NCBI RefSeq assembly: GCF_001039355.2
Contig: NW_019775523.1
Span: 229,122 to 293,121, forward strand
DNA from: Lingula anatina
Lineage: Eukaryota; Brachiopoda; Lingulata; Lingulida; Lingulidae
Length of the DNA: 64,000 bases
Direction: 5' to 3'
The translations under genes were made by a program, and so were the position numbers. This document shows positions 47,001 through 64,000 of this stretch, piece after piece. Every line of letters begins with the position of its first letter. Position 1 is the first letter of the stretch. The notes under the pieces were generated by a model. It was not told the DNA's origin. It made no database searches and was given only the letters and a program-made list of their open reading frames with translations.

Positions 47001-50000
47001 TTATCTATAGCATAGGGAAAATAGTGGAATAAACAAAATTCTATCTTTTTAACATGCAGTAGAAGACATTAACTCTCAATATTATTATACAAAGTGTCTA
47101 CTATTTTAATGTGTTCAGTAACCAAACAAGCTATTAACTTTTTTTGATCCATACATGCAGTTCAAAACAAACACAACAACTTTCATCACAATTACCTTTT
47201 GTTGTTCTAGCTGTTTTTGTAACAAAGTTTGTTTCTGCTTTTGGATTTCTAGTCTCTTCTTTATGACATCCTACAATATTGGAAAAGAATATGACTTACT
47301 TAAAGCTTTACAAAATTTAGTTATGTGTGTCCAGCTTGCTTTCAAAGTACTCAAATATTGACATGAAACTAAGTACACAGTAGATTTTACAAATTTTCAA
47401 GTTAAAGAAAAATATCTAAACACTAAAATTTTCCTGGGAGTATATCTGAAATTTTTTTTCAATTTTTTTTTTCAATTTTTTGAGTGACTGTTAAATGTGA
47501 CCCCATACAGTTCTGTATGACAGCTAACCACTACTGACGTCTCAGCAAAATATATAATCCACACCTTTTTGGCCTCCTCCGTTTTCTTTAAAGCTTCTTG
47601 TGACTTGATTATTTGTGCCGCTTTTTCTGCAGAATTGCTTTTGTTCCCCTTTACTGCTGCTGGGTTGAAGACCGTCTTGGTGAGGGAGCCACCAGTAGTG
47701 GAGTGAACAAAACCCTACAAATGAGAATATTCCGACTAAATGTTGCCAAATATAAGTCTAACTCTATTCTATATGAATGACAGTAAAGCAAAGCAATAAT
47801 ACTTGTTGGGGCTCACTTAACACATCAGTAAATGCTTTGTCTTGGGCAATTAACTGACCAGTGTGTATTAATAGCCAATATAACAGCAGCTACATAGCAT
47901 ACCTTCTCAGAGTTGTCAACTGTGTTGTCAACTTTATGAGCTGAATGGTAGCCTAATCTATCTTTTACTGAGGGTGGCTGGGCTTCAGCTCCCTGTAAAA
48001 ACAGGAGAGCTTCCATCATAATCACTCTAATTATATCAACAATACACCTTCCTCACAACGATTTGCAGGGTTAACTTGTACAACAGAGTTTGTAAAAAAA
48101 ATTTATTTCTTTCAACAGATCACACTTTTCTGAGGACCATTTTTTTTTCAGGTGAAATGTATAGGAATATATATGAAAGTTGGGCATCCAACACTGACAA
48201 AGTTAGGGATCAGTGAAAGTTCACCACTTGTGAAGATTCCCTAACCCTTCACCAGTTAAGGTTTTCACCTATTTTTGCATATAGAAATCAATTTAAGAAA
48301 GAAAAGATGCAATCTGAATTTTTTACAACCATATTATTCTTAAAAGCAAGATACATATCTTACCTGTTGTGCAGGTCCTTGCTGTGATTGCTGCTGTTGC
48401 TGTTCCTTGTGCCAGAACACTTTGACAAACCTATTGTTGAAGACGGGTTCACTGCTCCTATAGGCAGAATTAGCCTGATGATGGGAAGCAAATGATACCA
48501 GGGCAGCCTCTGGGTCTCCACCATAACACACCTGTGAGGAGAAGATCATGTCACATTGACAGTTTTATGTGGAATAACTTGAAAATAAAGGAACAAATAA
48601 CCTCAAAAGACACATGGTAGATTTTCCTGCATAATAAGTCTAGTTGAATACACAAGAGAACAATATTAACTGAGTAACAGCTGCTGCTTTTTTGTTAAAT
48701 GACATAGAAAAATATTGATATGTCATGCCTTACTCATTAACTTATAATCTTGCAGCTTTTTATACATAAATTGGATTAACGAATTTGAAATGTTTACTTA
48801 CTTGTAAGTTTACTATTGTCCCAAACTTGCTGAAGTGTTCATTTATTTTTGCAATATTGTTGAGTTCTCGGGGTATTTTTCTGACTTCCAATGTTGCATT
48901 TTCAGAACTAGTATTGTAAGCCCCTCTTCCACCTCCTCTTCTAGGACCTAGAAACATTAAAAAACAATGTCTGTGTTGGCGTTTATTAATTACTTTTCAA
49001 AGACAATGTCTCTGATAACTTTAATCAAATAAAACAAATTTACTTTTCTGTGAATAAGTTCACAGAGCTTTCATTGTAATGAATATGAAAAGAAAGACAA
49101 AATTACTCCATTATTGTAAACATTCTTAGTTGCAGACAGTTAAAATGTTGAACACTGTCTATATTTTAAAATAGCATTGCAAGCCATAATAATTATATTT
49201 TATTGGTAATAATTTGAAAACAATGATATGTTGTAATTCAATTGAAAAAAAAAAATGAAAAAGGCAGTAGTGTGTTACCTAATCTGTTAAAATCAAAGTG
49301 TCCTCTCTTAGCTGGTGGCCCCCTGTGGAACTGCTGCTCTGGATTACTGTATTGGTTGGGTTGTTGTGGGGGAATTTGTTCCTGATATGGTGGAACTTCC
49401 AATCCCCTTTTGCTGGCCACAACTCTTCTGTTGGGGGAATGTTGTAATTGCTGTAATTGCTGCTGCTGCTGCTGCTGTTGCTGGGGAGGGTGATGTTGTT
49501 GTTGGCCTGGCAGCCCTTTATCTGAGAGAAAAAAAAAAACTGTTTTAAGTGACAACTCAGTGATGCATACACTCGCGGCAAGCCTATCAAATTCAAAGTT
49601 AGAAATTTTACAAACACAGCAATCTTTCATAGAAACACAATGCAAATGAGATATATCTACAAACATGCAAACTCATCTCCCCCCTCCTCTTCATCAATTC
49701 ATCTCCAGCAGAAACCACAATCCCCATCACATCCAAGAAATCCATGTATGTTAACATAGACCCACCTTCCATACTTCCCACAGTGGGTACGCTGACTAGG
49801 TTAGGATTTGGCACTCTCTGCTGAGGCTGGTACTGTTGGGGCTTGGGTCCCCTGGGACCTCCACCCCAGGGCTGCTGACCTGGCCGACCCTCTGTTGGTT
49901 TGTAGGGCTCAGGTTCATACGGCTCTGAAATACATGGGAATACTCTTGTATATATAAAACTACTTCTAGTATACATTACAGTGTCATAAAGCCATTAGCA

Positions 50001-52959
50001 GCAAATAGTTGATGTGGCACACTCCTCAAAAGACTACCATGCAAGCATTTCAAGTATTCATTACATGCTCAAGAAATGTATTGACACAAGAACATAAAAA
50101 TATTTTTAAATAATTTTTTTATATTTGAAAAACCTACATAAATCCATCACTGAATTGAAAGTGGAATGTTCATCTTAAACAAAATCTATGCAAGTCTGGG
50201 CCCATAAGGAACTCAATACATGTGCTAAACTGTGTCATTCCTTTCTCCTGCAGAGTCTGCCACAGTCAGGGCAGCCACTGTGTGCTATGAAGGAATATTT
50301 CATCTAGCATTGCATGCAACAGAAATGACAACAAGGATGTCACCCTGGTAATCTGAATGCATACTGTTAAATAGTTAAAAATACTATTATAATGCAGCAA
50401 AACATTTTTATTTCTTTATGTTAATATGTGAAGAACCAACCCAAGTAACATACTGTCATGGCTTACCATTTCTTGGAGGCAGTGGTGGCCCTCCTGGGGG
50501 CATAGGGGGTCTGTCATGTTGTGGGTGTGGCAACCTCATGTTAGCAGGGGTTGGACCTGCAGCGGGCAGTGGGGGTGGCTGTTGGGAGGGAGGTGGCCCA
50601 GGAGGTAACCTGGGGGGCTGGTTGCCTGGCATCATTGGGGGAGCAGGGGGGTGAGCCTGGGGACCACCTGTGAGAGAGAGAGAGAAAAAAAAATCAAATA
50701 TTGTTAGATATTTAGCAACACTTTACAACCACTGAGCTCAAAAATAAAATAACAGACAACTGTCAAACAGTATCTGAGAAATAAGATGACTACAAATATA
50801 ATTTTGAAATCTCATACCTAAGACAAAGTTGACTTGTCCATATAGAAGAAACATACCTGGAAAAGCTAACACTCCTGGTAAAGCTACATCTTCCACAACC
50901 ACAGGGTCTGCACCGTGATCAAATGGGCACAAGTCTCCACGCATACAAAACCCTTTCTCTGGAAAATCATGTTAAAAGTCCATAGAACAATAAACAACAA
51001 GACATGCCATACACTTGCTCAAAGGTAACATTTTACATGGACAAATACAGGCAATGCAAGCAATTGTCACCTAGCTTAAGAGATGAAAAACAGCGAAATA
51101 AATCATGTTCATAGGGATTTCACACTTTTGAACAAATACAGTGTGAACAAATACTAGGTATAAGTCAAAGATTCATGAAAATATGTTAAATGTATACTTT
51201 CTAGCAATTCTCACCATCATAATCTCTACAGCGTGGCCTCCTTGGGGGTCCACCTCTATCCATATGGCGTCCACCCCTCCCTCTCGATGGCCCTCCTCTC
51301 CCTCTTGGGGGTCTACCGCTATATGAATCCCTCTCACGCCCTCTCCAGCTGTCAAAGGCATGGTTAGCATTGACATCTATTCCTGGGGGTGGATAATCTT
51401 GGTCTCTGTGATTGTCCTGGGTAGGGGTGGATCCTCTGCTATCTGGGCTGTATCTGGGGCCTTAGGAAACAACAGCGTACATTTGGCTTGATGCCTTGTA
51501 TAGGAGAAATGCCACAAATACATGTGTTTCTACACACATCTTCACAAAGAGCTTAAAATACAGTTGTGTTATAGCACTGCATTAAGTTTCAAGTTTACTG
51601 TAGACATTTCACATTTAATTTGTGCTTTGCCAGGGATAATCATATGGGCCAAATATTGAAGAGTTTATAAAAATTAAGACAAATAACCATTAAAACTATT
51701 CTTCTGAAAAGCATCTTATGCTAATTTTTTATATATTATCAATCAAAACAAAATACACTGGTTTATCTCATATCTTCAGTTTTTTTAAGGCCGGGTAAGT
51801 GAGTCACCTCTATATGAATTCTTTATTTGACAAATGAGCATTGTTAAGACAAAAAGCACAACATCTAGATCCAGTTTCAATGGCCTCCACCTACTGTCAC
51901 ATCTTCTTGACCTCCACCATCATGCAGTTATGGACGTCTATGGACCAGCATTCATGGTAAAGACAACACTTACCCTTTTCAGGTGACCTTGACCTTTCCT
52001 CTGACCCTGAACTTTCATCTGACCTTGACCTACTATGCCGTGGCCTTTTGTCTCTGTACCTACCACGGTTTTCACCTCTGGAATGTCTGTCAAAATCTCT
52101 TCTGGCGAAGTCATCATATCTTCTTCGTCTGTCATCTCTGTCCCTGTAATAATAATAATAATAATAAAAAAAAAAGATCACTGATTTCATGTATTTGCAA
52201 TTTTTTTCTTAAAAGTTTATATCACATCAGCAGCTTTTTAACATTAACCTAAAACCTTTTCTGAATACCATACAATTTAACCAGCAAATAAGCATATAAT
52301 TCTTCATTACCTGTCATTTCCTCTCCTGGGACTCCTGCTCCTTGTCCTTCTGTGGTCACGGTCTTCTTTGTCTGGGAGCTAGAACAGGGCAAATTGATGA
52401 TGTATTTGCCATTCATCATTCCAGTTGCAAAACTGTGACATTAGCAATTGGAACTTTTTTGAAAAAAAAATCTTACAGCCTTCAAATAAGGAACTAAAAC
52501 ACTGAGAAAACTTGCACTGGATGATTTTCATCTCAAATTTCAAATAAATTAGTTTGTTGAGAAAAAAAAATAGTTAGAGTTATATTGTTACCCCCTTCTC
52601 CTACACTGACAGCCATAAGCAGGGCAGCCACTGTGTGCTAATGGGGGTTGGTACTCTAGCATTCTGTGCAGTGGATAGGGCATAAATTAGTGCCAAACCA
52701 GAAATAAGAATGCCTTTTTATTTTCACGATACAGGCATCTACTTGTTCAAGGCAAACATTTAATGAAAACAGATTGCTTAAAGACACCATTCCAAGACCT
52801 GAATTTACAGTTTGAAGGACACTGACTAACAAATTATAGCAAACTAATAAAGATAATTTGCTTTCCTAAAGAAAATGCAAAACACTTGTTTACTTTTGCT
52901 AATAGCTCACTATATGAAAAAATCATTTCCAGAAAGCAAAAAAAGGAAATGAAATGGAA

Positions 52960-53002
<43 letters not shown>

Positions 53003-56000
53003 ATAGCAATATCATTCTTTGATTAAATGTCTACCTTAATGCCTATAGCTAGATGTTGCATGGTGATAGCATGTTATTTCTAGGGATAGAACAACTCCAT
53101 AATGGCCAGTTAAATGTCTAGGGATGTTCTAACTGAGGCAAATACCTCCAGTCATGTACTAACATGTACAGAATTAATATTTTAAAAAATTCCTTGCATG
53201 TTTGCCAATCCCAGATGAAAAGGAAAGATTCTAATTCACAAGATCACAAGCCAAATAAAAAGTTGTATACCAGCTTATGCACTGATATTCCAGGCATTTC
53301 TATGCCTCCAGACTGGTTCTATTTTAAACACTGCCTCCAAATACAACATATACAATACCTCATCAGACTTTCTTCTTTTCTCTGTATTTCCTGGAGCTGA
53401 ATGCTGTGAAGTTGGTGGCTGTGACTGCTGTGCCTGATGCCCCTTTGCTACTCCACTGTCCACATGCTGGTAGGACTTGTTATCCAAACTCACAAATAAG
53501 GACTCCACAAATGATTTGGTTTCTGCATAATCAATGTAAACTTTGTTTTCTTACTAGTGCTTTCGTGATGTCCGAGTTTAAAAAACTAGTGCTTGCATCA
53601 AATTAAATAATAAAGAAAGTAATGTAGGACATGCTACTGGTTATGCCACCTAAAGACTAGCAGTTGCGTTAAGAGCAACTGCCAGGGGACAACTCCATTT
53701 TTGTTCACCCATTCCATGGAAATATAAGACAGGTAAATTTTGTATGAATATTTACTTTTACCTTGGCTAAACACTAAACACAAGGTGACCCTTCAGCATA
53801 TTTTACTTTAAAAATTTTAAATAGATTTTCAGTGNTTTTGATACATTTTTTTGTGAAACGGGTCACATGTCAGCCCTCACACCATCGCTACGCACACTTC
53901 AAGCGACATCATAATGTACGTAGACCTTTATCACAAAACGCGCCAGTATGGCGCAAGTTAAAGTTTTACTTGCGAATAGTGCGTAATTAGAGCTTTACGA
54001 TAAATTCAAATATGAGGCGAGGTGTCTGTTAAAGAAACTGACTTTAGTCCGTCGGACATGTGGGCCGATGAGTTAAAAGGGTTTTCCAGCCCACAGAACT
54101 TTTGCCGGCATATGGCCGTGGTCCGACGGCTTTCGCAATCACTGGATTTTTAAAGATACAAATTTTAACCAGTTACAAGCAACCAGACAAAGCTACAACT
54201 TCCAAGGCCAAAATTACCTTTTTGTAAAAACACCTCTAACTGGTCATTGCACAGTTCCCTGAGTTCTTCCAAAGTCTTGTCCTTCTTCACCAAGGCAACG
54301 ATGTATTTTGCAAGAGCTTCTGGATCTGCATCACAACTAGAAACAGCAATGTCCTTGTTATTTACAGGGTATTTGTACAATATTTTTGTTAAAAAGAGTG
54401 CCTTATAAATGTATACTACATTTCTTCCAGTAATTTGATCATGAACTATAATTTGGTGCACAAAAGCAGCAATTATTGAGGGTTTACAGTTAATGATTAT
54501 TCTAAGTCACAACACATCACTGTGGTAGACAATGGAAGCATTCTTCATTAAAATGCACCAAGGAAACTGTAGCTATATCACATATGCAGATACACTGTAA
54601 CACAAAAACAAGGAAGAGACTTGTTGCAGTGGTTGAATTTAATTGACACTCAAAATAATGAGACCTCTTGTTAAATTATCAGCCCAGTCATTTGCACAAT
54701 GGTGACAATCTTAGTAAATTTACTTATTGCTTAGCTTAAAGTTTGTCACTACCAATGTACTACTTCTTGGACCTACATGCTAATAAGTAAATCTAGAAAA
54801 TAAGTTTTTTAATAATTTTCATACTGGTTTATATTTTTTCTTTCTTTCTTTTTTTTTCTTTTTTGAAAAAAAGTCAATCACTTTCACTTTTTTTATTTAA
54901 TTAAATCTTCACATTTATGTTGAAGTGGGAATTACCCCATCTTTTGCCCTTTATTGCAAAAAGCATGAAAAGTTGATTTAGCAATGCCTGTAGGTCAGCT
55001 GAAGTGACCTACAGCCATTCTGAAACAGGACCCAAATATCAATATCTTTACTCATTTCATCATTATTGGTGCTTGTTGGGTACTTCACATATGAAATATT
55101 AACCAGGGATCGAACTTATGTCTCCAGAGCTTTGGGTTTTTCTTGACTTGCTGACAATCTTCATTAATTCATCTATTCAGAAGGGCATATATGAAGTACT
55201 TCAATAAAAAATTGGATAAATTCTGGATGGATATTTTTTGCAAAATGAAATTATCAATTAACAAGGGTTCTTCCTTTTGTTCACTAGGTGACTCTGAATA
55301 TAGGCGTGCTAATTTGCTGCACTTGAGTCGACTAAAAGAATAAAGTGTAAATTGCTCAGCACATATTTCACATTACAAAACAATCCCTGTATGCTTCAAC
55401 AAAATGCCATTCCAGTTTTAAACCTCTTATGGATACAAAGAGCACCTCAACTCATAGAACATTATTCTCTTCAGAAACTCTTACTTCTTTGAGTGATTTA
55501 AACTCAGAAAAAAATAATAAAACAGAAAAACACAGGTCATGTTAGTATTCATGCAAAACTTTGTGTAACGAAGGTAACCTCTTTTCTTACCATGACCTGT
55601 ATGTAAATGTAGAGAACCTTTAGCCTTCTAGTAAAGTCAGATGGAAGATCAAATCCATCATATGTATACATGATTGCATGCTTTACTGCATAAACAGAAC
55701 TGCCCACTATATAATTTTTTTTTCAGTATTTTGATTCCCCTGTTAGCTGGGTTAACCTGGGCTCAGTAGCTCAGTGGGTAGAGCACTAGCATGGTGATGA
55801 GTTCCATGTTCGAGCCCTTGTCCAGTATGGCGTTTTCCTAAATCACTACACCACAAGGTGGAAAATGGGCCAACACATCATCAAACTAATGGCAATATTG
55901 CCAATATTTTCTGTACAATTGTGTGCAGAATTATACACTACCAGTTAATGACTACTCATATGTAGGTACTGCAAACGACCTAGTGACCCTCATGTCCATT

Positions 56001-56226
56001 GACTGAAAAGACTGCTGGGGCTTTCAAGTTTCATTTTCAACTTCCAAACTGGTCAATTATTAAAACATATTTTCACCTGTCTGACCTTGACATGGCAGGG
56101 TCAAACTATAAATATCTTGCAATTAAAAACATGCAAGAAAACAGAAAATGCAAAGAATCATACTTACATGGGTGTCAGTGTTTTTGTGAGCCATGCTTTC
56201 AAAGCGTCAACATTTTCGATGAGCAT
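44058..56226 (-). CDS. RBM26: RNA-binding protein 26/27-type (PWI-like, CCCH, RRM)
   Basis: Twenty-one minus-strand exons give 940 residues: 56226-56168, 54336-54218, 53522-53359, 52378-52311, 52143-51974, 51460-51215, 50958-50857, 50667-50467, 49924-49766, 49521-49279, 48947-48802, 48531-48364, 47992-47903, 47714-47565, 47270-47196, 46980-46915, 46642-46523, 46283-46179, 45843-45646, 45462-45376, 44144-44058. Order: N-terminal PWI-like fold (VDALKAWLTKTLTPICDADP), RS/RD-rich stretch, RGG box, CCCH finger C271-C280-C286-H290, Pro-rich and poly-Gln parts, RRM1 (about 529-603), coiled coil (about 660-815), RGRG repeats, a second RRM and the acidic SWRR terminus. RBM26/27 work with ZFC3H1 and MTR4 in polyadenylated nuclear RNA decay. 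Between the last two exons the family's final RRM strand (about 20 residues ending in LxWxKP) was not found. The N at 53835 falls in intron 2. Confidence 0.93.
44861..45248. repeat. 159-bp tandem repeat, about 2.4 units, in the last RBM26 intron
   Basis: Units start at 44861, 45020 and 45179, each with GAAAAAACAGCA; period exactly 159 bases. Shared blocks include GATTTTCGAA and TGTGTTTACAGTGTTGCATA. Because 159 is a multiple of three, one minus-strand frame stays open through the whole array (44781-45326). Confidence 0.9.
50245..50335. repeat. dispersed repeat copy 1 in RBM26 intron 8
   Basis: Shares the core GGGCAGCCACTGTGTGCTA and a following CTAGCATT block with 52593-52685 in intron 3. 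No terminal repeats are clear. Confidence 0.6.
52593..52685. repeat. dispersed repeat copy 2 in RBM26 intron 3
   Basis: Partner of the copy at 50245-50335 (core GCAGGGCAGCCACTGTGTGC, then CTAGCATTCTGTGCA). Confidence 0.6.
52958..53004. repeat. (AATA)n microsatellite
   Basis: About twelve AATA units in RBM26 intron 3. Likely length-polymorphic. Confidence 0.95.
53660..53682. repeat. short perfect inverted repeat
   Basis: GCAGTTGC at 53660-53667 and GCAACTGC at 53675-53682 form an 8-bp stem with a 7-base loop, inside RBM26 intron 2. It may be part of a small mobile element. Confidence 0.6.
53835..53835. other. assembly gap (single N) in RBM26 intron 2
   Basis: Unlike the Ns at 10497 and 18795, no overlap duplicate is visible on its two sides. 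Confidence 0.9.
55757..55832 (+). mobile_element. tRNA-derived SINE head
   Basis: The stretch GGCTCAGTAGCTCAGTGGGT and what follows carry a polymerase III A box (TAGCTCAGTGGG, 55767-55778) and B box (GTTCGAGCC, 55808-55816) with tRNA-like spacing. The D stem pairs (GCTC/GAGC), but acceptor and anticodon stems do not, so it is a tRNA-derived SINE or pseudogene, not a working tRNA. It lies in the large first intron of RBM26 (54337-56167), opposite to the gene's strand. Confidence 0.7.
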
Positions 56227-56712
56227 GTTTCTTGGAGCAAGCTCGGACCCCGGCTACTTGGTTTTCTTTGAATATTAACACAAATCTTTGTTGTATTAAG
56301 CTTTCAACAACGACTTAGACTAATTCAGACCCTTCGCTGATTCGCAGAACCGTCCTTTACTTTGCATTATTTGTCACAAGTAACAATTTTGACGATTTAT
56401 ATATTGCAACCACACGACAACAAAATGCCGTGCACAAAATGGTAGGCTTCCGAAATCTCGTTTGGATAATCACGTGTGACTGTGGAGGTTTTGCATATTC
56501 CACTAATAAGAGGGAATTTAATGTGAGATTCTACCACATAAGCTCTCTGAACATTCAAATATATCGATTAGTCTTATATATATTCAAATAATTTCACCAA
56601 GAAACGATTATATATCACAACTCTCGTTTCGTGGTGTCATGTGACCATAATGTTTTGACATGGCGGACAAGAGCAGACGTACGCACGTGTTGGTTTAGGA
56701 GAGAAATACAAA
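56227..56712. promoter_or_regulatory. divergent promoter of RBM26 and AFG2A
   Basis: 486 bp lie between the start codons. There are two CACGTG E-boxes, at 56471-56476 and 56684-56689 (24 bp before the AFG2A ATG), a TCATGTGA box near 56637, and ATGGCGG (YY1-like) at 56660-56666. No TATA box is evident. Confidence 0.55.
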
Positions 56713-63850
<7,138 letters not shown>

Positions 63851-64000
63851 GTACATACATGCAAAAATAGTTTTATTTATAAACAATGTTACCAGTATAT
63901 ATATTATAAGTTCCACCCCCACCCCCTCCCAACAAAAAAATAATAAATTAAAAAGAAATGAAAATAAAATTTCTGATTTGAAAAGTGTGACATGAAGTAA

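Noticed and set aside
55757-55832. A functional tRNA gene
   Set aside because: A and B boxes are present, but the acceptor and anticodon stems do not pair.

Overview
Eukaryotic nuclear DNA from an invertebrate animal. It is AT-rich, with spliced genes, GT-AG introns mostly of 0.2-1 kb, microsatellites, SINE/MITE-type repeats and no bacterial features. The protein set (OBI1/RNF219, SLC10A7, AASDHPPT, RBM26, AFG2A, RRM1, an Rv2258c-type methyltransferase and a cysteine-rich secreted peptide) suggests a bilaterian. A lophotrochozoan, perhaps a mollusc, is my best guess, but the sequence alone does not prove it. Exons were placed by hand from splice sites, reading phase and remembered family sequences.

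Layout: (1) 1351-3646, +: SLC16-like monocarboxylate transporter, cut by a single-N gap at 3647. (2) 4199-6456, +: complete four-exon SAM-dependent methyltransferase, followed by decayed duplicates of its own 3' end. (3) 7676-9329, +: three-exon gene for a small cysteine-rich secreted protein; its last two exons recur at 10596-11109 because two overlapping contigs were joined by an N. (4) 21398 down to 13529, -: four-pass membrane protein with two alternative last exons; its exons 2-4 appear twice because of a second unmerged contig overlap. (5) 21792-29831, +: complete 19-exon ribonucleotide reductase large subunit. (6) 35424-31175, -: OBI1 RING ubiquitin ligase. (7) 35706-41207, +: SLC10A7, with an intronless AASDHPPT gene inside its first intron on the same strand. 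(8) 56226-44058, -: 21-exon RBM26/27-type CCCH/RRM protein. (9) 56713 to beyond the window, +: AFG2A (SPATA5) double AAA ATPase, missing only its C-terminal end.

Three gene pairs are head-to-head, with 281-486 bp between start codons: four-pass gene/RRM1, OBI1/SLC10A7 and RBM26/AFG2A. The RRM1 side carries E2F-type sites, the OBI1/SLC10A7 spacer has ETS-type sites, and the AFG2A side has CACGTG E-boxes. Most genes are housekeeping: DNA precursor synthesis (RRM1), replication origin licensing and firing (OBI1), nuclear RNA decay (RBM26), 60S ribosome maturation (AFG2A), carrier-protein activation (AASDHPPT) and Golgi/calcium homeostasis (SLC10A7). They share promoters but no single pathway.

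The most interesting leads are the cysteine-rich peptide, whose two sequenced copies differ in coding DNA by three silent changes and one frameshift; the alternative last exons of the four-pass protein, only one of which ends in an NPxY-type sorting signal; the nested intronless phosphopantetheinyl transferase; and an RRM2 exon of RBM26 that cannot be found where a 159-bp tandem repeat now sits.
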